A DNA stretch of 64,000 bases from an uncultured Anaerolineae bacterium (GTDB taxonomy: Bacteria; Chloroflexota; Anaerolineae; Promineifilales; Promineifilaceae), in NCBI GenBank assembly GCA_905479495.1, contig CAJQMR010000010.1:434001-498000 (forward strand). The letters are read 5' to 3'. How positions within the stretch are numbered: the first letter of the stretch is position 1; every line of letters begins with the position of its first letter. The notes under the pieces were generated by a model. The model was not told the DNA's origin and made no database searches. It saw only the letters and a list, made by a program, of their open reading frames with translations. Positions 8,524-17,159 of this stretch are shown here, in pieces. A program made the position numbers and the translations under genes.

Positions 8524-10119
8524 ATGGACGCAAACATCAACGTCCGCCCCGTAACGGAAGCCGACTTACCGGCCGTGCGTGATTTATTTTACCGCAGTTA
8601 CGGCGAAGAATATCCCTACAAAGAATTCTACAATGATGAATGGCTCAAACGCAGCATTTACCAGGATAGCTATCTTTTTTTGCTGGCGGAGCTAAAAGGC
8701 AAAGTGGTGGGCACGGCCTCTGTCTATTTTGAGGTCGGCGCCTACGCGGATTTGTGCGGTGAATTCGGCCGTTTAGCCGTTGATCCCAATTACAGAGGGC
8801 AAGGGGTGGGCAGCGCCCTCATGGAAGCGCGCCTGGCCTTTGCCAACCGGCGACTCCATTTTGGCCTCACAGAATGCCGCACCGCCCACCCTTATGCCCA
8901 ACGCATCTCCGAAAAGTTTGATCTGAAGCCCATTGGCTTTTTGCCCCAAAAGGTATTGCTCGATAACCGGGAAAGTCTCGTCATGATGGCCAAACCGTTT
9001 GGTCCGGCGCGAGAACTGCGCTGTAACAACCCGCGCGTCATTCCCGAGGCATTTTTGCTGGGCCAGTTGGCGCTGCAAAACATGGGCTTCCACAGCGATC
9101 TTATTGCCGTTGATGATGTGGATGGCTACCCAATTGGCACCGGTTTTCAAGTGGAAGAGCTAACAGAATCCGGGCTGCCGTCTCTGCTGCGCATTGAGCG
9201 GGGTCGGCTTTCCCGGCGGCACGTCTTTGGCAACTTACAGCTTAGCTACGGCCTCTTCTTATTGGAATCGCGCAATGTTCGCTACCTGGTCGCGCGTGAA
9301 GACGAACGCATTGTGGGGGCTATCGGTTTTACCCTGGACCCTATTGGCCACAGCATTAAAGTGCTGGAGCTGATTGATTTGCGCGACGATGTAGCTGGTT
9401 TTTTGCTGAAAGAACTTGATGCCTGGGCCAAAGAAATTTACAAAGCAGCGTACCTTGAAATTACCATCACCGCCTACTGGCCAGACATCCAACGCACGCT
9501 AAGCAATCTAGGATTTGTGCCAGTGGCTTACTGCCCCTCGTTCGTTTTTCATGAAGTGGAACGGCTAGATACACTGAAAATGGCCAAGCTCTACGTACCA
9601 CTCAACATTGACGAGGCTCAACTAACTCCGGCCAGCCAGGAAATCTTTGAGCTGGTGCGAGCTGGTTTTGAAGAAAAACGACTCGGCATTTCTGTGAATG
9701 AAACGACACGCCACATGGCCATTTTTGAAGGGCTGCAAGAAGGTGAATTGAGCAAAATTGCCGGGCTGTGCACAGTCGTCCATAAATCGGCGGGGGACAC
9801 CGTGCTCCAAGCGGGGATGACGGGCGACGTGTTTTATATGGTGATGGAGGGCCAGATGGACATTTTGGCACCGGATGGATCCCATTCAGTAGGCAAAGTG
9901 GAAGCTGGAGACTTTTTAGGAGAAATTGCCCTGGTGAGTCACCAACCGTATACGGCAACGGCCGTTGCCGCCACCGATGTTCAGTTAATTGCTCTCAAAT
10001 ACCAGGATTTTGAAAATCTCATCAATCGCCACCCGCGCATTGGCCTGCGGGTGATGCGTAATATTGCCATTTCTGTTGGGGAAAAACTGCGACTGCTCAA
10101 CATGAAAACATTGAAATAA
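8524..10119 (+). CDS. GNAT acetyltransferase with second GNAT-like domain and C-terminal cyclic-nucleotide-binding domain
   Basis: This 531-residue protein has three parts. Residues 1-155 are a GNAT domain with the acetyl-CoA loop RGQGVG at 91-96. Residues about 195-370 look like a second, degenerate GNAT domain without that loop. Residues about 405-531 form a cNMP-binding (CAP_ED) barrel with the phosphate-binding cassette GDFLGEIAL near 462-470. In that cassette the position usually held by the cyclic-phosphate-binding Arg reads Tyr (PYTATA), so ligand binding may be altered. Mycobacterial PatA couples cNMP and GNAT domains in the opposite order; a cAMP-controlled protein or metabolite acetyltransferase is the best guess. 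AAGGAG precedes the ATG. Confidence 0.87.
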   Translation: MDANINVRPVTEADLPAVRDLFYRSYGEEYPYKEFYNDEWLKRSIYQDSYLFLLAELKGKVVGTASVYFEVGAYADLCGEFGRLAVDPNYRGQGVGSALMEARLAFANRRLHFGLTECRTAHPYAQRISEKFDLKPIGFLPQKVLLDNRESLVMMAKPFGPARELRCNNPRVIPEAFLLGQLALQNMGFHSDLIAVDDVDGYPIGTGFQVEELTESGLPSLLRIERGRLSRRHVFGNLQLSYGLFLLESRNVRYLVAREDERIVGAIGFTLDPIGHSIKVLELIDLRDDVAGFLLKELDAWAKEIYKAAYLEITITAYWPDIQRTLSNLGFVPVAYCPSFVFHEVERLDTLKMAKLYVPLNIDEAQLTPASQEIFELVRAGFEEKRLGISVNETTRHMAIFEGLQEGELSKIAGLCTVVHKSAGDTVLQAGMTGDVFYMVMEGQMDILAPDGSHSVGKVEAGDFLGEIALVSHQPYTATAVAATDVQLIALKYQDFENLINRHPRIGLRVMRNIAISVGEKLRLLNMKTLK

Positions 10120-10149
10120 AAAACGGCCGCTTCTGGCGAAACGGCCGTT
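10116..10149 (-). terminator. Terminator of the repeat-protein gene, built from two ACGGCCG arms
   Basis: AACGGCCG at 10122-10129 pairs perfectly with CGGCCGTT at 10142-10149. Read on the minus strand the stem is followed by TTTTTTATTT, a good U-tract for the gene at 10187. It lies between convergent genes and could act weakly in the plus direction. Confidence 0.7.
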
Positions 10150-10186
10150 CCTATCATTTTATTCAGTCAGACAAACCTGCAAACGT

Positions 10187-11506
10187 TTACTTCACACTCT
10201 TGGGATCAATCCCTGCGGCTTTAAGCGCCTTATTATAGGCCGATTTTGCCTTGGAATTGGCAATACGAGCGGCACGCTTGTCATCCGGGGACATATCATC
10301 TGTAATTTCGACCAGATCCGGCTTGGGAATGTTGGCTGCGGCAGCAGCTGGACTGGCCGCAGCGGGCGCAGCTACCGGTGCCGCTTGGGCCGCAGCGGCG
10401 GGTGCGGCGGCAACAACTGGTTCACCACCAGACATTACAACTTTGCCGTCCACAATCTCAACGGTCTTGGGGTCAATTCCGGCCGCCTTGAGCGCCTTGT
10501 TAAAGGCAGACTTGGCTTTTGAGTTGGCAATCCGCGCCCGACGCAGTTCATCGGGCGGCATGCCGTCGGTGATCTCGATGAGTTCCGGGGGTTCGACATT
10601 CACTGCCTGGGCTGGTGCAGCAGCTTGAGCCACGCCCGATGCAGGTGCCGCAGCAACCACGGGGGCACCGCCTGGAATGACGACTTTGCCATCCACAATT
10701 TCCACCTCTTTGGGATTCACACCAGCCGCCTTGAGGGCCTTGTTAAAAGCCGACTTCGCCTTAGAGTTAGCAATGCGTGCCTTACGCAGCTCATCAGGTG
10801 ACATATCATCGGTAATTTCGGTGAGCTGAGGCGGTTCAATATTTACCGACTGCGCAGCAGCGGCCCCGGCAGGTGCGGGCGCGGCGGCAACAACGGGTGC
10901 CCCACCTGGCAAAACAACCTTGCCATCTACGATCTCGACGGTACTGGGATCTACACCAGCCGCCTTGAGGGCCTTGTTAAAAGCTGATTTGGCTTTTGAA
11001 TTGGCAATACGCGCCTTACGCAAGGCATCAGGTGGCATATCATCTGTAATCTCGATGAACTGTGGCGGTTCAATAGCAACTGACTGGGCTGCAGCAGGTG
11101 CAGCGGCAGCGGGCGTGGCCACTGCGGCCACAGCACCCGTTCGGGCACCATCCCAACCATGATGCATCGCAATGCGAACGGCCGTCATCGGATCTTCATC
11201 CAACGCAGAACTGGCGGTACGCAAATTAGAGTGCCCCTTACGGCCAATCCGCACATTGGCCCCACGTGGCAGCGAAGCCGCTTTACGAGCCGCTTCTAGC
11301 CGTGCCTGCTTCAGCATTTCATCGGGGGAGCCATCTACTGTTACTTCATGGCCAAACGTTACCGCCGGGTTGAACCCCTGATCCATGTTCTCAACCTCTA
11401 CCTTGGTTGTTTCCACCACGTTATCAAAACGGGAACTGCCCCAGGCAATTAAGCCACCGAGCAAAAGAGGCAACAGGATGACACCTACAGCTATCAAAAA
11501 AATCAT
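10187..11506 (-). CDS. Membrane-anchored Ala-rich protein with four internal repeats
   Basis: I do not recognise this 439-residue family. Residues 2-22 are a hydrophobic N-terminal anchor. Residues about 60-125 are a basic, helical region. Then come four copies of a roughly 50-residue unit, each opening with a P-x-LxEITDDM-like strand, followed by a helix containing ARIANSKAKSAFNKALKAAG and, in three copies, VEIVDGKVV. The copies start near residue 146 and recur every 78-88 residues, joined by Ala/Pro-rich flexible linkers. The fourth copy is truncated at the C-terminus. The beads-on-a-string design suggests repeated binding of one partner. It could be a scaffold of the inner surface or the outside; topology is not decided by the sequence. 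A terminator follows at 10116. Confidence 0.75.
   Translation of the reverse strand: MIFLIAVGVILLPLLLGGLIAWGSSRFDNVVETTKVEVENMDQGFNPAVTFGHEVTVDGSPDEMLKQARLEAARKAASLPRGANVRIGRKGHSNLRTASSALDEDPMTAVRIAMHHGWDGARTGAVAAVATPAAAAPAAAQSVAIEPPQFIEITDDMPPDALRKARIANSKAKSAFNKALKAAGVDPSTVEIVDGKVVLPGGAPVVAAAPAPAGAAAAQSVNIEPPQLTEITDDMSPDELRKARIANSKAKSAFNKALKAAGVNPKEVEIVDGKVVIPGGAPVVAAAPASGVAQAAAPAQAVNVEPPELIEITDGMPPDELRRARIANSKAKSAFNKALKAAGIDPKTVEIVDGKVVMSGGEPVVAAAPAAAAQAAPVAAPAAASPAAAAANIPKPDLVEITDDMSPDDKRAARIANSKAKSAYNKALKAAGIDPKSVK
10196..11080 (-). repeat. Four tandem coding repeats inside the Ala-rich protein gene
   Basis: The cores start near 11070, 10836, 10594 and 10327 (minus strand), i.e. spaced about 234-267 bp. 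The segment coding for the basic helix is nearly identical in all four at protein level but shows many synonymous changes, so the duplications are not very recent. Confidence 0.75.
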
Positions 11507-11883
11507 TTGAAACCCTCAATTATTGGCAAAATGTGAAAATTTTTGTTGTGATTTGCCACAAATTTTTGTCACAAGCCACGAAAAGCAAAACTGCTATTCA
11601 AGATGACAAGCAATTATACAGTTTGTGCGGATTTTCTCAAACTACAGACAGCCATTTTCCCCGCCAAGATCCTGAAAACCCAGGGCTATTCATTGCTTTA
11701 AGCGTATCGTTGGTCCACGAGCATAGAATAGTTGACGGGAGGCATAACATCTGCCACAATGTGAAAGATGGGGACATATAAAGTATGTGATGGGTTTTGT
11801 AGTGTGAGTGGTTTAGGGAACGGCCGTACGCACCAGGCATTCTCTTTTCCTACTGATCTTGCACAATCCACCACAGCGCCCCC
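11507..11883. other. Non-coding region upstream of the repeat-protein gene, with a dyad
   Basis: This stretch has no convincing gene. The promoter of the gene starting at 11506 must lie here. At 11546-11561 there is a dyad TTGTG-N6-CACAA, partly repeated just upstream as TTTTTGTCACAA. It is 40-55 bp from the start codon and could be an operator. The spacing does not fit a CRP site. Confidence 0.35.
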
Positions 11884-11921
11884 TAAAAACAAAACAGCCC
11901 GAACAACATTGTTCGAGCTGT
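11884..11921 (-). terminator. Rho-independent terminator of tRNA-Leu
   Basis: A 13-bp stem (11894-11906 with 11909-11921, one G-U pair in the minus-strand RNA) is followed on the minus strand by TTTTGTTTTT. It begins nine bases after the tRNA 3' end. Confidence 0.85.
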
Positions 11922-11929
11922 CAACCAGA

Positions 11930-12014
<85 letters not shown>

Positions 12015-12027
12015 TCAGTCGTGCGAT

Positions 12028-12055
12028 AGTTTATCAACGATTTAATAAATGTCAA
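12028..12055 (-). promoter_or_regulatory. Sigma-70-type promoter of tRNA-Leu
   Basis: On the minus strand TTGACA (12055-12050) and TAAACT (12033-12028) are separated by 16 bases. The predicted transcript start, near 12021, lies about seven bases before the mature tRNA 5' end. Confidence 0.7.
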
Positions 12056-12092
12056 TATTTCGGCCGTATTCACCCCCCTTTCGGAGGCACTC

Positions 12093-12530
12093 ATGTCAAT
12101 CTCTAACTTGCTAAAACGGGTGCAGCTGTTTGCCAATCTGCAAACCGATGAGCTGGAACAACTTGCGGCAATTTGCCAGGAAAAGAGTCTACCTGCTGGC
12201 GAGATGATCATTACTCAAAATACCACCGGAAACGAAATGTACATTGTCGCCAAGGGTTCTGTAGAAGTGTTCATCCAGGGCTTAAGCGATGCGCGCAGCC
12301 TCGTTGTTTTGGGAAAAGGTCAGGTCATTGGCGAGATGGCGCTGATCGACCAGGGGTATCGTTCAGCCTCGGTACGGGCCACCCGGGAGGGAGCCGAGCT
12401 TTATTTGATTGAAAGCGATGCATTTTATAAATTGTGTGATGAAAATAACCATATTGGCTTTATTGTTATGCGAAATTTGGCGATAGACATTGCCTTTAAG
12501 CTGCGGCATCGAAATCTGGCGGAGCTATAA
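12093..12530 (+). CDS. Stand-alone cyclic-nucleotide-binding domain protein
   Basis: This 145-residue protein is a single CAP_ED barrel plus C-terminal helices, with no HTH, kinase or channel part. The phosphate-binding cassette reads VIGEMALIDQGYRSASV, with E81 and R90 at the canonical positions, so unlike the cassette of the GNAT fusion at 8524 it looks competent to bind cAMP or cGMP. GGAGG lies six bases before the ATG. The next gene starts 18 bp downstream. It could be a regulatory subunit acting on a partner; the partner is not evident. Confidence 0.88.
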   Translation: MSISNLLKRVQLFANLQTDELEQLAAICQEKSLPAGEMIITQNTTGNEMYIVAKGSVEVFIQGLSDARSLVVLGKGQVIGEMALIDQGYRSASVRATREGAELYLIESDAFYKLCDENNHIGFIVMRNLAIDIAFKLRHRNLAEL

Positions 12531-12548
12531 TTTAAGGAGCGTGGGGCA

Positions 12549-12782
12549 ATGAATGAAGATGTATTTTACAAAGTTAGTTATGTGGTGGCCGGTGGTGAGC
12601 ATCCTGGCGCAATCATCAATATTGACAAGCGTCCAGAAATTGGAGAACAGGTCATGTTCGACGGCCGTATCTTTGAAATTCTTGAAGTGATGGAGTTGAT
12701 GCCCCCGGTGGGCAACTTTGGCTTTTTACACGCTACCTGCCGCTTTGTGCGCGACGCCACCCGAGAAGATGTTGTTGATTAG
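12549..12782 (+). CDS. Small protein of unknown function
   Basis: A 77-residue ORF with a strong AAGGAG nine bases upstream, 18 bp behind the cNMP protein and probably in its operon. The sequence alternates short strands with Gly/Pro turns (KRPEIGEQVMFDGRIFEIL) and resembles a small beta-barrel, with no Cys pairs, membrane segment or known motif. The central part contains one ACGGCCGT palindrome (as DGR). Confidence 0.7.
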   Translation: MNEDVFYKVSYVVAGGEHPGAIINIDKRPEIGEQVMFDGRIFEILEVMELMPPVGNFGFLHATCRFVRDATREDVVD

Positions 12783-12795
12783 GCAGTCTGGTGAC

Positions 12796-13689
12796 CTAAA
12801 CTACCTGGATAGCATTGACAGCCAATTTGCCAGCTTCTTCTAAACCAGCCAATGTCTGCCCTTTGGCATTGATCCAGCGAATTGTGTAACTGCCCGCTAA
12901 TTTATCTAAAGCTTGCCACAGATCCGCATTGGCCACGGGCTGTTCGCCTCCCTTCTTCATCCAGTTCCGCTTGCGCCAATTCCGAAACCACTGCGTAATC
13001 CCCTGATACACATAATCTGACGTGGTGAAAATCTGCACCTCGCTGCCAGGCGACAGCAGCAACAAGCCCTCGATAACGGCCGTAATTTCCATGCGATTAT
13101 TGGTCGTTTGCGGTTCTGAACCGCTGGCCTGTTCCGTGTCGTCGCCTTCTTCCAAAACCACGCCCCAACCACCCGGCCCTGGGTTCCCTTTGCAGGAAGC
13201 GCGCAGAAAAAGGCGCGGCATGTTGGGATCGATCACATCATCAGGCGTAATTTCCAGCCGAGCCTTTCGCGCCAGCTGATCGACCCGTTCGTTGTATTCA
13301 TTCCCAGCGTGCCCTTTCACCCAATGCCATTCGATTTCATGCGTTTTGACCAAGGGCCATAACGTTTGCCATAAATCAACATTGAGAATTGGCTTGCCTT
13401 TCTTTTTCCACCCTTTGGCCGCCCACTCATCAATCCATTTGGTGATACCTTTGCGCAGATATTCGGAATCGGTGTAGAAGTTGATAGAACACGGCCGTTT
13501 CAAAGCCTCCAAAGCACGAATGGCAGCCGTTAACTCCATCCGGTTGTTGGTAGCCTCAGGATCATTTCCGGTCAGCACTTTTTCATGCTCACCAAAACGC
13601 AAAATGGCAGCCCAGCCCCCAATCCCAGGATTGGGGTCCGAGCCACCATCACTATAAATAACAACTTGATCTTTTGCGTTGTCCGCCAA
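12796..13689 (-). CDS. Tandem ribonuclease H protein, second domain catalytically degenerate
   Basis: Two RNase HI-like domains in 297 residues. The first (about 5-150) has the complete DEDD set: D14 ([11 protein letters not shown]), E52 (NNRMEL), D74 (YTDSEYL) and D137, plus H127. It should cleave RNA in RNA-DNA hybrids. The second (about 160-297) keeps the fold signature [11 protein letters not shown] and NNRMEI but has Ala for the first Asp (LRASCKG), Thr for the third (TTSDYV) and no final Asp, so it is probably a substrate-binding pseudo-enzyme. The start codon must be TTG at 13689, two bases after the fprA stop, because the first motif begins at residue 11. Confidence 0.9.
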   Translation of the reverse strand: MADNAKDQVVIYSDGGSDPNPGIGGWAAILRFGEHEKVLTGNDPEATNNRMELTAAIRALEALKRPCSINFYTDSEYLRKGITKWIDEWAAKGWKKKGKPILNVDLWQTLWPLVKTHEIEWHWVKGHAGNEYNERVDQLARKARLEITPDDVIDPNMPRLFLRASCKGNPGPGGWGVVLEEGDDTEQASGSEPQTTNNRMEITAVIEGLLLLSPGSEVQIFTTSDYVYQGITQWFRNWRKRNWMKKGGEQPVANADLWQALDKLAGSYTIRWINAKGQTLAGLEEAGKLAVNAIQVV

Positions 13690-13691
13690 AA

Positions 13692-15092
13692 CTACTGCTT
13701 TCCCAACGCGGCTAACATATCCACCACTTTTGTAAACTTAATGCGGGGGCGACCCTGCGCTTCGCCTGCGGCCGTTTCCAGTTCATTCAGCTTTAGCCAA
13801 TCCTCGTATGAGACGTAATTGGGCTTCTTTTCCTGCACCAACTTGGTTGCGGCATCCAGTTCGGGATGGGCGGGTGACAGAACTTTTCCGGCGGCAAGAT
13901 CAGCCAGCATACATTCGGCCGTTTCGGCCGCGTCTGGTTTATTTGTGCCAATCACCCCACTGGGGCCACGTTTAATCCAGCCCGCTGTGTACTCACCCAA
14001 AACAGGTTCGTTGCTGACAGCATTCAACACACGCCCCTTCTCATTCAAAATGACGCCCCACCGCTCGTGGAAAGGCACGTCGGGAATCGGCACCCCACGG
14101 TAGCCAATGGAACGGAAGACAAGCCCAACAGGAATTTCCTCAAAATTTTCAGTGGGGCGGGGCCGCATTGTGCCGCTTTCCGTCTGGTACAGTTCATTCT
14201 TTACCAGCTTCATGGCTACAACTTCGCCCGCATCGTTCCCAATCAATTCAGTCGGTGAAACCAGGAAGCGAATCGTTAATTGTTTCGGCTTGCCCGTCAA
14301 TTCCCGCTCAGAGAGCTCCTTAATAATTTCGATATTGCGCATTGTGCCCCGGTCAGCATCCGCCAACGATGCCTGGCTGAGCGGATCCAGTTCAGCCTCC
14401 TCCGGCAGCACAATGGTATCTGCCCCTTTAAGTTCGCCCAATTCCTTTGCTTCTGGCGGTGTAAAGGCAGCCTGCGCCGGGCCACGACGACCTAGCATAT
14501 ATACTTCTTTGACATTGCTTTGGCTCAACTGCTCCAGAGCATAATCGGCAATGTCCGTTTCCATCAGTTCTTCACGCGTGCGGCACAAAATACGGGCGAC
14601 ATCTACGGCCACGTTGCCGATACCAATCACCGCCACACTCTCTTGCGACAAATCAAATTCGTAATCACGAAAATCTGGATGACCATTGTACCAGGCCACA
14701 AACTCCGTGGCTGGATGGCTGTTCTTCAGGTCAATGCCGGGAATATCCAGGGAGCGGTCTGTTTGTGCCCCTGTTGTGTACACAATTTGGTGATAATGCT
14801 GGCGCAAATCCTCTACAGTGATATCCGTGCCTAACTCCACGTTGCCAAAAAAACGAAACTGCGGTTTGTTTGCCAGCCGGTCAAATACTTTCGTAACGGA
14901 CTTAATCTTTTGATGATCCGGGGCAACCCCGTTGCGCACCAACCCAAAGGGAGTTGGCAGACGGTCATACATATCAACCGTGATGTGACTGTTTTTCTCT
15001 TTGAATAGACGTTCGGCCGTATAAAACCCAGCCGGGCCAGCTCCCACAATAGCGACACGCAGTGGGTTCGTCTCGCTTCCAACATCAGACAT
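13692..15092 (-). CDS. Ferredoxin/adrenodoxin-NADP reductase family flavoprotein
   Basis: A 466-residue FAD/NAD(P)H enzyme of the adrenodoxin reductase/FprA type. The N-terminal FAD fold has [17 protein letters not shown] and the family block [16 protein letters not shown]. The NADP fold [13 protein letters not shown] lies in the middle, and the C-terminal second FAD motif [14 protein letters not shown] is typical of FprA. It passes electrons between NADPH and ferredoxins. AAGGAG precedes the ATG. It is the third gene of a minus-strand run LysM-CBS-FprA-RNase H with gaps of only 2-20 bp. Confidence 0.94.
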   Translation of the reverse strand: MSDVGSETNPLRVAIVGAGPAGFYTAERLFKEKNSHITVDMYDRLPTPFGLVRNGVAPDHQKIKSVTKVFDRLANKPQFRFFGNVELGTDITVEDLRQHYHQIVYTTGAQTDRSLDIPGIDLKNSHPATEFVAWYNGHPDFRDYEFDLSQESVAVIGIGNVAVDVARILCRTREELMETDIADYALEQLSQSNVKEVYMLGRRGPAQAAFTPPEAKELGELKGADTIVLPEEAELDPLSQASLADADRGTMRNIEIIKELSERELTGKPKQLTIRFLVSPTELIGNDAGEVVAMKLVKNELYQTESGTMRPRPTENFEEIPVGLVFRSIGYRGVPIPDVPFHERWGVILNEKGRVLNAVSNEPVLGEYTAGWIKRGPSGVIGTNKPDAAETAECMLADLAAGKVLSPAHPELDAATKLVQEKKPNYVSYEDWLKLNELETAAGEAQGRPRIKFTKVVDMLAALGKQ

Positions 15093-15112
15093 ATTGTCGC
15101 TCCTTAATGCTT

Positions 15113-15544
15113 TTATTCAGTGGCTAAAATTTGTGTCTCCAGCGTATCGATCTGACCTTTATAACTATCACGTTGCGCCTTCAACACGTCTCCAATAGAA
15201 ATCATCCCCAGCAGCTTACCCTCTTCCATAACTGGCATGTGACGAAAACGACGCTCAGTCATAACGTTGGCAACCGACATCAAATCGTCTTGTGGTAGGC
15301 AGGTAATGACTTTGGCGGTCATTACATTTTTTACCGGTTGGGGCAGCAAATTATCTTGCTTATTCAACTGACGCACAATATCGCGTTCAGAGAGTATGCC
15401 TGCCAATGTACCAGCCTCATCAAGCACAATGAGGGCACCAATATTGTACTGATCTAGCAGCGCAACAGCCTCATGAATCGGTTGTTCTGGGGCAATGGTG
15501 ACTAGTTTATTCCCTTTTGTAGCTAAAATTGTACTGACTTTCAT
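15113..15544 (-). CDS. CBS-domain pair protein
   Basis: The 143 residues consist of two CBS motifs forming one Bateman module (GALIVLDEAGTLAGILSERDIVRQ and RRFRHMPVMEEGKLLGMISIGDVL). Such modules bind adenine nucleotides. There is no attached enzyme domain, so it is either a free-standing energy sensor or a partner for a neighbour. The ATG at 15544 has GGGAG eight bases upstream; a GTG one codon earlier is less likely. It sits 20 bp before fprA and 14 bp after the LysM gene. Confidence 0.92.
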   Translation of the reverse strand: MKVSTILATKGNKLVTIAPEQPIHEAVALLDQYNIGALIVLDEAGTLAGILSERDIVRQLNKQDNLLPQPVKNVMTAKVITCLPQDDLMSVANVMTERRFRHMPVMEEGKLLGMISIGDVLKAQRDSYKGQIDTLETQILATE

Positions 15545-15558
15545 CACATATCTCCCAC

Positions 15559-16956
15559 TTAGTTCATCACGTCACCCAGCAGAGAACAGGCGGGACAGCT
15601 GCCATCCGGGCGAATAATGGCATAGCCAGCCTGTGGATCTCCATCTGGTTCGTATTTGATGAAATCTAGATTAAACACAATTGCTAAACGAATGTAGCCG
15701 CTATTGGCGGCAATCTGGGTCGCTTCGGCCAGCCAAGTGGCGTGTTCGGTCAGGCTAGTACCAGCAGCCCAGCTAAATCCAGGCGGCAGGCCATCAAAGC
15801 CTTCAGCCGTTAAATAGCCAAACTCGGTAAGGCACAGCTCGCGCGCGCCGCTAAAAGCGTTGCGGTAAAGGGTTAGGGTGGGTACATAATACCAACTGTA
15901 ATGCCGATCACCCGGATCGGCAGGATGGCCAGAGGTGGCGCTGGGAGATGTGGCCCCTGCGTTGTAATGCACACCCACACAGTCTAGATAGTTAGCCGCT
16001 CCGGCATTGCGCAGGCCTGTAAGGTAACGGCTATCTGACCAGGCGTTGGTGGTGTTGTCGAAACCAGTGGGGGCTAATGCCCCGGAAATTACTATGATAT
16101 TGGGGTTGATGGCTTTTACGGCCGTATACGCCGGAGCCAGCATGTTGTTCACGTAAGAACTGGGGCTGATCTGCCCGGCAGGCCATTCAAAATCAATATT
16201 CATCTCGTTCCAGATTTCCATGCCATCTGGCCCTAAGGCAGCCACTTGCTTCACAAAATCAATGTAGGCCAGGAAATCAATGCCATTGGCATCTGGATAC
16301 GGCGAATCGCCTGTGACAGTAACCAAAATTTTAAACCCTTCATCATGCGCTGCATCAATAACCGTCTCCAAATTTGCCAGCGTATCCTCAGCTGGCCACT
16401 TGTATTGGTATTTGATCCAGGTCATGCCCGCTTCTTCCATCCGAGCTTTGTTATCCATATTGAGCGTTTGGGCACCGAGGGCAAATCCATCACTTGGTGG
16501 TGGCGTAGGTACCGGACCGCTGCCAGGAATGGTTAACCGCTGACCCACATAAATATAGTTGATATTGCTAATGCCATTTGCCTGCGCAACGGCCGTTACC
16601 GTGGTATTAAAGCGACGAGCAATGGCGGAAAGGGTGTCACCTGGCTGCACAATATAGGTTTGGCTGCCAGTAGGAGGTGGCGTGGTTGGTGTAGGGGTGG
16701 TTCCAGGGGGCGGTGCAGGCGTAGGCGTTGCGTCTCCCGTAGGGATTTCCAAATCCTGACCAACGTAGATGAGGTTGGGGTTACTGATCTGGGGATTGGC
16801 CTGGAGAATGGTGGAGATACTGGTACCAAACCGGCTGGCAATGCCGGTGAGGGTATCCCCCCAGGTAACGCGATAAGTCAGGGCAGACGCTAGGGTAATG
16901 GTGAGGATCAACAAGACCAGCGCCAAAACAGAGGCAAACCAACGCGATTTTTTCAT
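15559..16956 (-). CDS. Secreted LysM protein with glycoside-hydrolase-like domain
   Basis: The 465 residues start at the ATG at 16956 (AGGAG seven bases before). A signal peptide covers about residues 1-26. LysM domain 1 (about 28-72) and LysM domain 2 (about 100-146) flank a Pro/Thr linker and should bind peptidoglycan or another GlcNAc polymer. Residues about 160-465 form a TIM-barrel-like glycosidase region with EIWNEMN (E251 as likely acid/base) and LTEFGY (E378 as likely nucleophile), as in clan GH-A (GH5/GH39-like) enzymes. It is exported and retained at the wall. The substrate is unknown. Confidence 0.88.
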   Translation of the reverse strand: MKKSRWFASVLALVLLILTITLASALTYRVTWGDTLTGIASRFGTSISTILQANPQISNPNLIYVGQDLEIPTGDATPTPAPPPGTTPTPTTPPPTGSQTYIVQPGDTLSAIARRFNTTVTAVAQANGISNINYIYVGQRLTIPGSGPVPTPPPSDGFALGAQTLNMDNKARMEEAGMTWIKYQYKWPAEDTLANLETVIDAAHDEGFKILVTVTGDSPYPDANGIDFLAYIDFVKQVAALGPDGMEIWNEMNIDFEWPAGQISPSSYVNNMLAPAYTAVKAINPNIIVISGALAPTGFDNTTNAWSDSRYLTGLRNAGAANYLDCVGVHYNAGATSPSATSGHPADPGDRHYSWYYVPTLTLYRNAFSGARELCLTEFGYLTAEGFDGLPPGFSWAAGTSLTEHATWLAEATQIAANSGYIRLAIVFNLDFIKYEPDGDPQAGYAIIRPDGSCPACSLLGDVMN

Positions 16957-17040
16957 TGTCAAACTCCTGGTGAACTACAAAAGGCTTACCGCAGACAAGC
17001 TAACTGCTCCCATTATAAACGGAGATGACATAAACACAAA

Positions 17041-17105
17041 CGAGTGCAACAAGCTCTTGGCATTGTGAGTAATTGTCACCTAAACCTTGAGTTTATTTGC
17101 ACTCG
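17041..17105. repeat. Inverted repeat downstream of the peptidase gene
   Basis: CGAGTGCAA at 17041-17049 pairs perfectly with TTGCACTCG at 17097-17105, with weaker inner complementarity. There is no T-run, so it is not a standard terminator. Confidence 0.3.
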
Positions 17106-17159
17106 CTATCTAATTTTGCCTCAGTTGCCATGCAAGGTTGACTGAGCTCGCAGAATAAT

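Noticed and set aside
10196..11080. Regular direct repeats, considered as CRISPR or minisatellite
   Set aside because: The units are coding, 78-88 codons apart and selected at protein level.
11546..11575. CRP-type site near the cNMP-domain genes
   Set aside because: The half-sites are at the wrong spacing for CRP, and neither cNMP protein in the window has a DNA-binding domain.
16951..16962. TTGACA as a -35 promoter box
   Set aside because: It overlaps the ribosome binding site and start of the LysM gene and has no -10 partner in the right direction.
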